From Pelobates cultripes (lineage: Eukaryota > Chordata > Amphibia > Anura > Pelobatidae): 64,000 nucleotides of DNA. Of the stretch, positions 33,497-45,678 are shown in pieces; positions within the stretch are counted from its first letter, which is position 1; every line of letters begins with the position of its first letter. Both the position numbers and the translations under genes were made by a program. Under the pieces are notes generated by a model. That model had not been told where the DNA came from. It saw nothing but the letters and a program-made list of their open reading frames with translations, and ran no database searches. The stretch covers positions 355,618,943-355,682,942 of the forward strand of contig OW240913.1 in the NCBI GenBank assembly GCA_933207985.1, given 5' to 3'.

Positions 33497-34461
33497 TTTC
33501 TTGGATTTAATTTGGGGATCCCCTGTGTTTAGCAGACCACTTGGAAGCGGAACACTATAAGCTTTTGCTCTGGGGTCGGGAGAGCCCATTTCCGTATTGC
33601 ACGTTCTCTTCGGATATTTGATGTTTGTGTCTCCTGTCAATCAATCTTTATTTCCTAATAACTAATTTTATGTATTTATCTTAACATGTAAGTTGATTTT
33701 TCTCCTAAGATAAAATCGTGTGTTCTGCTTTGCAGGTTTATGTTGCTCAAGGGGCTTTTCCCCCTTAAGAACAATTGTAAAAAGGACTTAATAGCTTCCT
33801 CTGGGAACGCTTTGGGTGGAATGCTGTTCCTATGGTGAAAATCCTGAGCTGAGCAGCATCCCTTGAAGCTGTTTAAATTGTAGTACTACTTAGGGACTGG
33901 CACAAATTCTCTTGGAAATGTAAATCTAAAGTAACATTCTAAAAAAAAACAAAAAACTAGTTAGACAAGTTTGTATAAAAGATGGCTAGAGATTTAAGCA
34001 TTTCAGTACACAGTGTGTCTGACAATGGGCATGGTATCAGTTTCACATATTAAGCATATATCATTAGTGCTCATTTAGCAAGTCAGACTTTTAGAGGTAG
34101 CCTTGAAGAAAGAAAGGTATTCAATTATTCTGACCATTATATTGTCTTATTAGAGGTTTTTCCAGGGTTTGTGTGTGTGTTGTGTGTGTGTCGGATTTAG
34201 TTAAAGATTATTCCCAACTAATCCTTTGTTTACTTTGGGTCTAAATAAGCTGAGCCTTTTCTTCTTACCAGTAGTTTCACGGTAAGAATTGTTTCATTCT
34301 TTATCTACAGATGCGTTTGCCAAGTGAATTCAAACAGGGGCTGCACCGAGCGGCTCTTGGTTGGAATGATCTAAAGAAACAGAGCTCTTATTTAACAGCG
34401 AGATAAGTTTATCAGTGTCAGGTTTTTCTTTTTAACCAGTGCTAATGCAGCTAATATTTCG
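33497..34461. other. No recognised feature
   Basis: 33500-33640 continues GGAACACTATAAGC-type sequence that may belong to the neighbouring repeat. The rest is AT-rich and unassigned, with a short TG tract at about 34171. Confidence 0.4.
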
Positions 34462-34500
34462 GATTATCTATCTATATATCTATCTATCGATCTATCTATA

Positions 34501-34549
<49 letters not shown>
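34462..34549 (+). repeat. (TCTA)n tetranucleotide microsatellite
   Basis: About 20 units of ATCT/TCTA with a few ATAT interruptions in the first half and a pure run at about 34503-34548. Confidence 0.95.
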
Positions 34550-34990
34550 GTCAATCTGTCTGTCTGTCCACCTAGCCACTCTCTGTCTGTCTATCTGTCC
34601 ACCTAGCCACTCTCTGTCTGTCTGTCTGTCCACCTAGCCACTCTCTGTCTGTCTGTCCACCCAGCCACTCTCTGTCTGTCTGTCCACATATCGACTCTCT
34701 GTCTGTCTATCTGTCCACCTAGCCACTCTCTGTCTGTCTGTCCACCCAGCCACTCTCTGTCTGTCTGTCCACATAGCGACTCTCTGTCTGTCTATCTGTC
34801 CACCTAGCCAGTCTCTGTATGTCTGTCTGTTTGTCTGTCCACCAAGCCACTCTCTATCTGTCTGTCCACCTAGCCACTCTCTTTCCATCTGTCTGTTTAC
34901 CTAGCCACTCTCTGTCTGTCTGTCTGCCCACCTTGCCACTCTTTGTCTGTCTGTCCACCTAGCCATTCTCAGTCTGTCTGTCTAGCTACT
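34550..34990 (+). repeat. Minisatellite, 27-31-bp unit, about 14 copies
   Basis: The unit is GTCTGTCTGTCCACCTAG followed by CCACTCTCT. Variants differ by an extra GTCT or TATC and by CACCCAG, CACATAG or CACCTTG in the middle. It follows directly from the TCTA tract, so slippage at the microsatellite edge may have seeded it. Confidence 0.9.
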
Positions 34991-36729
34991 CATATGTAAA
35001 ACAGCCCAAACATCCAAACTTATTTTTTTTGTACCAAGTGGGACGTTGTGCTTCAAGTGAAGATGAGCCGAACAGACATAAAACCAGGCAAAGCTGTTTA
35101 TTTGTAAAAAGAGGTATTCCCTAGATAGGAAATCCAAATAGGGAGTACAGAGAGAAACGGGTTATAAGGGTGGTAATACGGGCATAACTCTGCATAAAGC
35201 ACGAAATATACAAAAAAATTTATAATATCTTCCCTATCCTTTCGATTTCCAATGCAAGTCTACTAATTTGCACTTTCTGTCTTTCTGCAGGGTTTATCTA
35301 CTTAGCACTAACTCTTCTAGAGTTTAGACTACTATATGGAATAGTGTTCCGATTACTTTTCATCTTATTAGGACCTTGCAGTTTATAGATAGTACTGTGT
35401 TATCTTTATGAGTCCTTAGGTTATGTGATTTAATTTTATTTTTACTTTTTCTCAATTCATTTTTGTTTGAATATACCTCTACCTTTAGTGAACTCCTAAT
35501 AACAGTATAGTGAGTGTCTAAATACGTTGGGGCGACCATTCATTATAATATGGGGTTATTATGAGACTGATTTTTTCAGCTCTGGAGTTTACCTGAACCT
35601 TCCCTTTACTTATATGGTCCTCCCCATTTGTTTTACCATCTATATACAAGGTTATCCCTTTTGTTAGGTTCTATATGTATCTAAGTATCATGTGTAGCTT
35701 TAATCCTGTCTGAGTTTATTCTGCTACATATAACAGTGACTGATACATGCTGTTTCCATTATAACCTTGTAGCTTACTGTCTTATATACGAGTCCTTAGG
35801 TTGTCTGATTTTATTCTTAATAAAATTTATTTATTTTTCTTAGACGTTGATTTGTTTTGGGTGGTTTGAAGGAGAAAAAGCTGTTTATTTGTTTAATTTT
35901 TACATTTTATTATTCCATAAAGTGCATCTTTCACTTGTTTTACCTTATACTGAATGAATTTATGGCAGAATACTCGTCACTTCTTGTTCCTGAGTGTCGA
36001 AGGTTGTCTGCAAAAAGTGGCTATTATATTAGTCAGTCATCTCCCTGTTTCCTATTTACCCATTGCATAGCTCTGCTGATTCCGGATACACTCTGTACAC
36101 CTTGTAGTGGATGACATTACCTGACCAGACCTTGCTCAGGGTTTATTGGAAACAAAAGCAGATCATTAGAAGATTTCAATGAACAATCAGTGTTTTTGTT
36201 ACGGCAGCTGTTGTGGCATGGGGGGTTTGCAGCAAAACCGATCATTAAGAATATTACATGCTTACCCCACAGTCAGACTCAGACTTTCAGAATCCAAAAA
36301 GACAGCCAAGGTTTTCTTTCATTTGTTGCAAATTTTCAGCTTCTGCAGGGGCCAGAAAGTATCTGAGATTCACTGTCAGTTATAATCATGGAATCTCTTT
36401 GAAAACTTAAAGAAACAGCAGACTTTGTTTACAGTTAGTAGGGAGAGATCCAGAAAATAGCTTAACCCTATAGCATCGCGCAGCAGTGACGGCTTTTAGC
36501 TGCAGTAGTTCTTGCAAATTGCTACAGCATCTGTTTAAATTAGAAGATGTATTAAAAAAATTAAGTTAGAAACCATCAAGATTGGGATTGGTTGATGTTT
36601 TGATGTTTTGAGTATCAAAACTGGAAGCCACTTAGATGAAGGACATAAAGCCCACCCAGCTTGTGTAGTTGCCTACTGCGCATAACACCAGTTTGTTATG
36701 TAATGTTATTCTTTACTCTCCAAGACTGT
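34991..36729. other. No recognised gene
   Basis: AT-rich sequence. Short frames (35857-36114, 36179-36385) match no domain I know. Confidence 0.45.
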
Positions 36730-36761
36730 CATGAGCACTTCCCTTTCTAGGTATTAGCAGT

Positions 36762-37300
36762 AGAAAGAGGGAAGTGCTCATGCCATTGTACAGAACACTG
36801 GTTAGACCTCATCTTCAGAAGGATATTGATACTTTAGAGAGGGTTCATAGAAGGGCTACTAAACTGGTTCATGGATTGCGGGATAAAACTTACTTGGAAA
36901 GGTTAAAGGATCTTAACATGTATAGCTTGGAGGAAAGACGAGACGGGGGGGATATGATAGAAACATTTAAATATATAAAGGGAATCAACACAGTAAAGGA
37001 GGAGACCATATTTAAAAGAAGAAAAGCTACCACAACAAGAGGACATAGTCTTAAATTAGAGGGACAAAGGCTTAAAAATAATATCAGGAAGTATTACTTT
37101 ACTGAGAGAGTAGTGGATGCATGGAATAGCCTTCCAGCCGAAGTGGTAATGGTTAACACAGTAAAGGAGTTTAGGCATAAGGCTATTCTAGCTATAAGAT
37201 AAGGCCAGGGACTAATGAAAGTATTTTTAAAAATTGGGCAGACTAGATGGGTGGAATGGTTCTTATCTGCCGTCACGTTCTATGTTTCTATGTTTCTATG
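36762..37300 (+). pseudogene. CR1/Rex-like LINE, reverse-transcriptase C-terminal part with 3' end
   Basis: An open frame at 36774-37202 (142 aa) reads MPLYRTLVRPHL, RVHRRATKLVHGL, LNMYSLEERRDGGDMIETFK and VVDAWNSLPAEVV. This is the thumb and C-terminal region of CR1-group reverse transcriptases, normally RPHLEYC...WSPY. Here the bases for that middle block are missing: RPHL joins directly to QKDIDTLERV, so a deletion of about 12 residues has occurred without breaking frame. The 3' end GGGCAGACTAGATGGGTGGA, TCTTATCTGCCGTCACG and (TTCTATGT)n is typical. The catalytic domain is absent, so it is non-functional despite the open frame. Confidence 0.85.
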
Positions 37301-37905
37301 TGTTTTTGACGTTTCCTTCATTAAAATGATGCTGTCCATCCATACTAATAAACCAGGCGGGACAGAATGTTGTGTCTCTGTGTTAATTGCACTTTTTATA
37401 TATTTTAAGACACCTTTTGGTCTACAGAGAATTATCTATGATAACTTACTGCAGTGAGATAGAGAGTGACGTTAGTGAATGTGAGACATATCCTACACAC
37501 TCTAAACCTGGTGGGGAGATGGAAGGGGAGTCAGGACAGAGTCTAAACAAGGACGTAGTTAGAAATAGGGCAAGGACTGGAAGACAATCATAAACAGCAG
37601 CCCCACAAATATTTTTGTGTCCAGTTTAAAATTTTATGAAAAACATCATTTTAATATGTGATGTCAAACCTTACAATACATGGTTTAGAAATATGACCTG
37701 CCCATTAAAATAACAGGCGGATCATGTAACATATATAGGAAACATAACAGCAAAGTGTGTATAATGGAAAAATCATGGGGTGGAGGGAGTCTGTAGACAT
37801 TATAATAAACAATGACCCGGAAGAACGATGGGATTCTGATCTCAGTCTGATGGCGTTATATTAGGGCTGGAGTTTGGATTACGGCAAGGATTCTTTTAAT
37901 CTTAC
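37301..37905. other. No recognised feature
   Basis: Unassigned AT-rich sequence between the LINE end and the small TIR element. Confidence 0.45.
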
Positions 37906-38259
37906 CATGCCTTCCAAATGTCCCCATTTATGGCACAGATCCCTCTGTCCCACTTTTTTATTCTAATGTCCCTCTTTTCTAGGAGCTCCATATTGTTGGT
38001 GTGGCTGAGTGTATAACAGAGCTCCACAGCAATAATACTCACAGAATTGTGACTTTAAACAAATATAAATGTGTTTAGAAATCAGTCTGTGTAAAATAAG
38101 ATACATTGTTAATGTTCTAAATTACATTTTAGTTGTATACATTGTTATTAGTAAGTCACCTAAAATATCTCTGAATAACTCTGCCCTTAGTCACACACTT
38201 ACTTACACTCCTAAAATGAAAGTGGCCCTGTTTGTCCATTTGAAATTTTTGGAGGTGTG
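37906..38259 (+). mobile_element. Small TIR element with a single 48-bp unit
   Basis: 354 bp. The left end is CATGCCTTCCAAATGTCCC and the right end TTTTTGGAGGTGTG. It matches 45679-46698 outside the tandem array: CCCTCTTTTCT, TGAGTGTATAACAGAGCTCC, ACAGCAATAATACTC, ATAAGATACATTGTT, TTTGTCCATTT. It holds one copy of the unit that is tandemly expanded at 45.8-46.5 kb. Non-coding. Confidence 0.8.
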
Positions 38260-38384
38260 ATAATTGTGCGCTGAGATAAACGTGTGCATGTCCATGGCTG
38301 CCTAAGATTGTGGGAGTTACATTCTCTGGTAGCAGTTGGTGTGTGCTGGTATAGTCTTTCATTGAGTCGCTCCCCTATAGTGGC

Positions 38385-39303
38385 TGTGACAAAGCTCCCT
38401 GTACCCCGGGTGGGTACCTCAACCAAGCTTGCCCCCTAGCTGGAACCAGAATACCTGAAGCGCTTTTGCTGCAGTTCTCTCAGCTTGATTGGGGTCCTTC
38501 TGGAGCTTTTCCACCTGACCAAGCTGCAGCTCTCTTTCTAGGCAGGTATCGTTCTCTCCGCCTATTACGCTGCAGCCCTTCCTCCAGGCAGGTATTGTCC
38601 CCTCTGCCTATTCCTCTGCAGCTTTCCTTCCAGGCAGGTATCGTACCCTCTGCCTATTCCTCTGGAGCTCTGCTTATAGTGCTTGCTATTGTCTTTAGAA
38701 AGGCACTTGTGGCTCTCAGGTCTAGCTCTCTCGACTTATTGCAGGGTTAAAGGGTTCCTTCGGCCAGAAAACAGGTCCAAAGACTCTGTCACTGGGAACA
38801 CAAGTTCTAAAAGGAACTAACATACATAACTTTATTTTTACTTGGGATTAGCCCATAGACTCATTACATGTAGATTGCTGTAGCAACTTATATAAAATAC
38901 AAATAACCAAATCATAGCAGATAACATGCAACAACTAATAACAGAATTACATATTTATAAGGGGGTTGGGAAGACAATAATTAACACAAAATATCTCTCC
39001 TGTCTGCAGAACTAGCAATATACAAATCGACCCAAATATGCAAATTAGCAAGCCTTGCTCTTCAGGTAGTGCATATAACTGTTGCTACTACCAACAGAGG
39101 GCGCTATACAGGCTCCATAGCCAAATCCCCCTAGTTGGTAGCAAGCATCAGCAGGACAGGAGAGCACACAAACAAGTAACAATAAATACATAACACACAT
39201 ACATTACACACACCCTACACAGGGTGACCTAAACATAGGAGTCATCCAGGGATCTAATTGAATTGTCCATCTTATGTTCCCAGTGAAGGTGACTGCCGTC
39301 ACA
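38385..39303 (+). mobile_element. Candidate solo LTR
   Basis: 919 bp from TGTGACAAAGCTCCC to GACTGCCGTCACA: TG...CA ends with a TGTGAC/GTCACA inverted terminus. Flanks are GTGGC and GTGGT, a 4-of-5 match that could be a target duplication. An internal 46-bp triplicate (38524-38661) is present. There is no primer-binding site, gag or pol next to it, so recombination to a solo LTR is the simplest reading. The ends are inferred from one copy only, and the orientation is uncertain. Confidence 0.45.
38524..38661 (+). repeat. 46-bp tandem repeat, 3 copies plus a partial
   Basis: Unit CTGCAGCTCTCTTTCTAGGC, then AGGTATCGTTCTCTCCGCCT, ATTACG. The second and third copies end in ATTCCT. A partial fourth unit (CTGGAGCTCTGC) follows. 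Confidence 0.85.
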
Positions 39304-39386
39304 GTGGTATGCTGGGAGAGGCGCTACAAAATGCAACTGCTGCCAGGTAGAATAAATCCTACTCGTTTTAGGCAGGCTCAGACATG

Positions 39387-41640
39387 TGTGCCTGGTTTTG
39401 CCTTTACATTATTGTTTTTAATTCTCTGTGTAATGTTACCAGGCAGTAATTATGGGATTCAAAAACACTATCTGCTCATTGAAATAAAAAGATCATGGAA
39501 TTTATACATTTTATTTTCTATATGTAGAATATTATAATTTTAATGCACTCTTCAAACATTATATTTAAAATGCTTTAATAACGTTATGAGTGGTCCTCAG
39601 GGTGTCCTTTTAATGTGCATGAATGTGGTGACCACATAAAGACATTTCCGTACCAGCTGAGTTTTTGGAAAATATCTAATTGTTTTATCACGTTACCTAG
39701 GATACCACTGAGCTAAAGTCTTAGAAAATGATTCTGTAAAGTACACTAAGACTGTAATATGAACTTGAGCACTGTACCGTATTATGCAAAATCTGGTGTG
39801 TTCTTTTGTTTGTGTTTGGCCTTTGCAAATTATAGGTCAGCCGTTCTGTTTTGTAACAGTAATAAATTGCATCGCGTCTGCACTTCATATTCAACTCAGG
39901 CAATTAAAACATGGCACTGTTCAAAAAGAAACTTTTTTTTTTGGCAGCTACAATTAGATGGTAAAATAAGTCATTTCAAACAGCGTTGGTGCTGGGTACT
40001 GCGTTCAGATTCAGACTTATTAGCACCATAAATGACAAGGAGGTCCTTGAGACACAGTTGTTAAAATCTCATTATTAACCATTTTGTTAGGTTGTTTTTT
40101 GTTGTTTTTTTTTTCAACCATAACTTTTATATATAATCAGTTTTCTGCATAACAATGTAAAATCTAATCTTTTTGGACTTTTGCATTAAATTTGTCTCTA
40201 AATGGGATTTTAAGCATTTATGGACCAAATGTTACACTTTGCCACTATCACAATCTTACCCCCAAAAACCTTATGCGAAAATGGAATGTCCATGATGGAA
40301 TAAGGTTCTTACGAAACAGACTGTGATGATGGCATTGAAAGCTATTGGTTTCTTATGGGTTAATACTGGTGTACTCAACTACAGCCTCTAAGATGTTTAA
40401 AATTATATGTTTTAACATTTTCAAGGCACTATGTTCTAGCATTTAGCAATGAGAGGGTTATGTATGGCACTGAAAGAGAGGGAATAATAGATGGGGGCTG
40501 ATTGGAGTAGATTAGGTCCAGGTAAATGCCAGATAAATAGCACGTAGCCCACCCAGGCTGTGCAGACCACAACTTGAAGAGTAAACGTAATTTTCAGGTT
40601 TTTAGCCACTGAATTCCAAGTGAAGTAATGTGAACCTTTTCGCCTACAAATATTTTCCTCTCAGCAAGTATCGACGTTGCTCTCAAGAGCTGCTGTGTGT
40701 CCCATTAGGAGTTATATCTGATTCATTAAACACATCATTTGTTTGGATAGATAAAGCAGTTTCTGACTACTTTTTAGAGCCTATTTCTCCACATACGGTC
40801 CACACCTGGCTCTAAAGTAGTAAGTTATCCATATGGAAAGCTCCTACAGGTCATATTTGGAAGCTGTAGTTGGGAGTTAGAGGCTGGGAATGCTGTAGTT
40901 GTGTTGTGTTATTAACGTTATATATGTTAAAGAAACGCTCCGTACCCTTAATGTACTTTAGCTTGGTTTTCCCTGTTTTTGGAGCTTAGTGTATTCTTCC
41001 AACTGCCTACACAGGGCCACCACTAAATTTGCAGAGCCTTCTGGGAGAAGATAATTGTAAAGGCGATAGCATGGAGCTGTGGGAGGGGTTTCACCTGCTA
41101 TTTCTTCCCCAAGGAGGTCAGTGTCAGATCTCCCCCGATTACCTCTTTCCTTCTCTTCCTCTCCCTCTCCCTCTCCTACAGGTGGTGCTATTTTTTCAGG
41201 CCTATCTGAATGCAGTTATTATTTCTGCTGTATTTGGCATTACACGGTTGCTATTTTAGTCCAATATGGAGTGACTTTTCTTATCTAAATCTTTTTGAAG
41301 TCTTTCCTGACTTCCCCAGGTTACAGGAGAACTGTGCTTGCCATATCCCTGCGCTTCCACTGGACTCTTGGATCCTGACTTACACATCATAAAGAACTAC
41401 ATTCAGAGCATGTTATCTTTGTTTCTAATGTATGCCTGAGGCTCTTCATGGATGAGGCTTTATAACCGGGCGGGGGAGAGGGGGGAGATAATATTGATAC
41501 AAAAGCTACATTATGTACATATATTGCAAGATTTGGAATTTGAATTACTTCATTTTTACATTTATTTTAAATTGACCATGTCTATCTGTCTGATAGTATC
41601 TACAGGTCTCTACCTAGATCAGCGATATAATGACATAGAC
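39387..41640. other. No recognised gene
   Basis: AT-rich sequence with short frames of no known domain. A pyrimidine-rich tract at about 41140-41180 (CTTCCTCTCCCTCTCCC). Confidence 0.45.
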
Positions 41641-42147
41641 TTAAAGGGTTACTTCACCACTTTGGAGTAAAATTCCCTCTTTCCCTATTTAGCACCTTAA
41701 AAAATGTTGTTATACTTACCTGAAATCCAGCGTCGGGTGGTTCTCCCAATGCTGACTGTGATGTCCAATCCTTAACATCCCTGGAGAAGTCTGTGATTGG
41801 ACCAACTTCTGGCCCAGAGCGCATGCACGCGCTCTGATCCCACAAAGGGAGGAAGGTGGAGGAAGGGTTTTAAAACAAAACAAAAAACAGACTACAATAG
41901 AGGTAAATGGGAAGGAGCACCCACAAGGAAGGAGGGAGGAGGGGAGAGCTAGCAGAGTGCATGCAATTGGAAGATTTTAACATCTGTTGGCGGCCTGCTG
42001 ACATTTTTTATGCACAGAATTGATCACGTGTGCTGGGGATGCAACTAGCCCCCAGCACACAATTAACATTACCTCTGTATGTACAGTGTTTCAATCTGAA
42101 ACATATCACATTCTGAAGTGGTCATGGTGGTTGGAGTAACCCTCTAA
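41641..42147 (+). mobile_element. T2-like TTAA element with a different terminal sequence
   Basis: Left end TTAAAGGGTTACTTCACCAC. Right end GACCACT-type inverted block (AAGTGGTCATGGTGGTTGG, AGTAACCCTCTAA), the last base pair of TTAA being altered. The termini differ from families A-C after TTAAAGGG. The interior has GCGCATGCACGCGC and a CCCAGCACAC-containing hairpin near 42020-42060. Confidence 0.6.
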
Positions 42148-45100
42148 TGGATTAAACTAGACAATAGAACTAGTAGATCTGTTTACACACCTCCAGAACC
42201 AGTAAACATTATTCATTTAATAAGTGAATAAACACAATAAACACACAAATGAAACATATGAATGAGTTAAGTTCAGACATCACTAATGCTAATCCGAAAA
42301 ATACAAAATAGCTAAAGGTCGCTTTATAAGCTCTGATATTTTATAACCGCAGATGACATTGTCTTTTTTGTCTAATATTCTCTTAATTCACTTTAATTAT
42401 TATTTATTTGTCTTAATTATTATTATCATTATTATTATTTGTATTTGTATTTTATTTTATTTTTTTGCAATATTGATTTTTTTATATATATTAACAAGAT
42501 GTATCTTGACATTTTGACTGATTTGGACAGATATCTTACCACACAGACATTATCCCAGACCTTGGCATTTGTACAACAGCGACTTCTAAAATAATTTCAT
42601 AAATAGTTTTTGTATTAAACTTTCATTAGTGTTGTCACTTTCCGTTGATATATTTTATGTGTTTTGAAACTTCTGCAGATTGCTACTCATCATACAATTC
42701 CTAAAACTAAGTAAAGGTTACATTTTAATAGATTATAAATATAAATACTAAGAGGTAGAGTACAAAACGGGTTAAAACAATAGCCATTCCCATTTCTCCA
42801 CGAGAGACCACCCCGAAACGTAGTATTTCGTGAGTATATTGCTAAATCAAGTCCTATTTAAAGTACTCCCCATTTATTCCCCCATGGAATTTAGTTTATT
42901 GAATAGAAGGAGATTATGTCCAACCAGTCAAATCAGGAGCCACTAACAGCTTATTTTGTCTGCTTTCCTAATAAAGTGAACTATTAGCATGTCCCATGGG
43001 CTTAAGAATTTTAAAAATTGCTATATTTAGGCCAAAGTACCCAATCTACAAATAAAAAGATGATTTTCAGTTTTTGTTTTCAAATTTGACCTGAAAGTTG
43101 CAACCACCTTGTCAGTTCTTATCAATTCCCAATGGGGTGTAAGAATGATACACCCCAAATCTTAGAAATTTGTACCATATATGCAAATGTGAAAATATTG
43201 CTATGACATTCACATTTTATCAAATGTGTCCACTGAAACATTCTAAACACACTTTTTGCCAAGTAATCCTATATAACGTGTAACATAGATGCCATATAAT
43301 ATTTTTGTAATGATAACATTTCATACATTTAAAAAAAAATGCAGACCTCTGTAATCGTATATAAGCTATTCGAATAACCATTTTGCATTCCTGGTAGGAA
43401 ATTGTAAAATAAAACACGGTTTTTGGTTTCATAGAAAACTGCTAGTTAGAATAATAAGGGGAGTTTGGTATGCACGGAAAGACTGGAATCTGTGTGATCA
43501 GATGACTAACCTTCAGGATACATGCCACTTTTACAAAGTTTTTTTTTTTTTACAGAAAAATTCTTCCACCCTAGCCTCTGAAAAGGCATTCACATAGCAC
43601 TGCGAGAAGAGGGAAAAGTCAGTGTTCTTAAGTAACAGATTTTTTTACCCTGTAATTCTCGTTTTGTGTTAACCACTTGAGATTTGTATCTTGTGTTGAC
43701 TTCTGGTAACACGAGAGTTGAATGTAATTGCCTTTAAATGGTAGAGATTTTTGTAATGCCTTTCAAACAAATTGTAATTCTCACAAATGAGTTTAATAAT
43801 CTAGTTTTCTAGCGCTCTGCGCTTCAGTCTGACATATTTATGAAAGTGCTTGTGAACTAATAACTTAGGATATGCACTTTAGTACGTAATCTCTAATGAG
43901 ATTTAGAAAGAGCAATGTAATAAAGAATAATAAAAAAATAACAACAACAAAACAGCGACATTGAAATTACCAAAAATCTCTTTACTTTCAAACAGCAATG
44001 GGAAAATGGAAGCCAAAGTAGGTTAATGCTAGCTAATGGCTGCTAATATTCAATATCTCACTGTACCTTTTCTTTCTTTTTTTTTTTATACATATACATT
44101 TATATTCGTATTTAGATGTCATTTTCTCTGTGCTTCTATTGTTGAAAACGTACCTAGTTAGTGGAGCTGATTAATTCGTTACTAGGGGACTGGGGCTGAC
44201 CTGTTTCTGTTCACAAAAGACTGTTTTGGAGATAAAATTTGAGCAAACATTTTTTATCTTGGGAATAGATGCATATTCAAATTTATAGGGTTAACAAAAA
44301 TAAAAACCTTGCAGTCAGACATAGTTACAATTATTCCAGTAGAGTTCTTTTTTCAGTAGGGAAACTGGTTGACAAAACCAAAAAGATAGAAACAAGTCTA
44401 AACATTATGTAATAAAATGCTAAGATTGGACAAAGCCATAATAGCTTGCCCAATTGATTAGCTCATACTCAGATCTCAAATACGGTTTAGCTCATCTGTG
44501 CCATTACAGAGGGAACCTATACTGTTTAAACATGCCCGATCCCATGGTTAAGGCAGTCTAGAACCGAAATGCCAGTTTGTCCTCTCTGCCGACATACAGA
44601 TGGAAAAAACATTATTTAGTAGCATACCGCAGACAATGTATAATGTTGCTGGAGTCTAAAATGACCAAAAATGTTATATATGATACAGCAATATGGCTCA
44701 GCGCACAAACAATAGATACAAATGATGAGTTTGGCCTAGTCGGGTGTCATCAGCTATTTGCAGCCAGTAGTCTCCTATGCACAGTGAGCATGGAGGTCCC
44801 TATCTGGATTACCCTTTAGACTTAGAAAAACCCAAAGCCTAAGCAATATGAAGAAAGAGTATGTTAGTTTAAGTGTGCCTTTACAGAGAGTATATACAAG
44901 GATATAAATATATCAGACAGACCTCATGCACAAAGACATCTCTCAAAAACCTACTAGCTTTGCAATGATCAGTTTCATTATTGCAGCTGATAGGACGCAC
45001 TTTGATAAAATAAATTGAGTGTTCTCTGAAAAGTAGCAGTTCCGTAAGAACCCATAAACCCCTTGGCGGGTATATCTGCTCTCCTGCTATATGAGAATGG

Positions 45101-45678
45101 CTTACAGCGTATTAACGATGGTTTGCTAATTACTGGATGAAAGTAAACTCCTACACTGCTGACCCTGACATGTTTTGGAACGTTTCATTCATGAACAAAA
45201 TGAATTGCTTCGTCACTTGTTGACTAACTCAATTCACAACTGTGGCTTTGTTGACACTCATAAGTGACTAACAGATTACCCTTGAATTCATATGTGTTTC
45301 AACAACTACAAGTGGAATATCTTCCATTTGAAGTGATCCAGTCATCTATCGCAGAGCACTGAACAAACGCCTTGAATAGAAATTCTCCGAATACTACTGC
45401 TTTTACTTTATTTATTTTGGGAAAAGAAAAGGAGATGGCACTGCACTGAACCTCATTCACTTTATCCTTTGACTTGCTTACATTACGTGCTGTGCTTACT
45501 TTATAACCTTTATATTGCTGAATCAGTGATTACTTATTATGAACAAACATGTTATATAAGTGAATAAATATGCCGCAAAGTGAAAGCAGAAGTTGACAAT
45601 TGACTGAATAGCATATTTCTGTTTACCTGGTAAATAAATCCACAATGTTAACTCAAGGCTGTCTGAGCATGATGGTTT
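42148..45678. other. No recognised gene; candidate conserved non-coding block at 43640-44070
   Basis: No supported exon. The block at 43640-44070 is free of recognisable repeats. It contains several TAAT-type homeodomain-like sites and long stretches of balanced non-repetitive sequence, such as TTTAATAATCTAGTTTTC and GGTTAATGCTAGCTAATGGC. Conservation is a guess and would need alignment. A (TTA)n-rich tract lies at about 42400-42450. Confidence 0.35.

Larger units (their letters stand above)
38288..39386. mobile_element. Foldback repeat interrupted by an LTR-like insertion
   Basis: The left arm, with GGCTGCCTAAGATTGTGGGA and CTGGTAGCAGTTGG (38300-38341), is roughly the reverse complement of the right arm, with CAACTGCTGCCAGGTAGAAT and ACTCGTTTTAGGCAGGC (39333-39380). 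The arms frame the LTR candidate at 38385-39303, which would have landed in or near the original loop. Confidence 0.5.
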
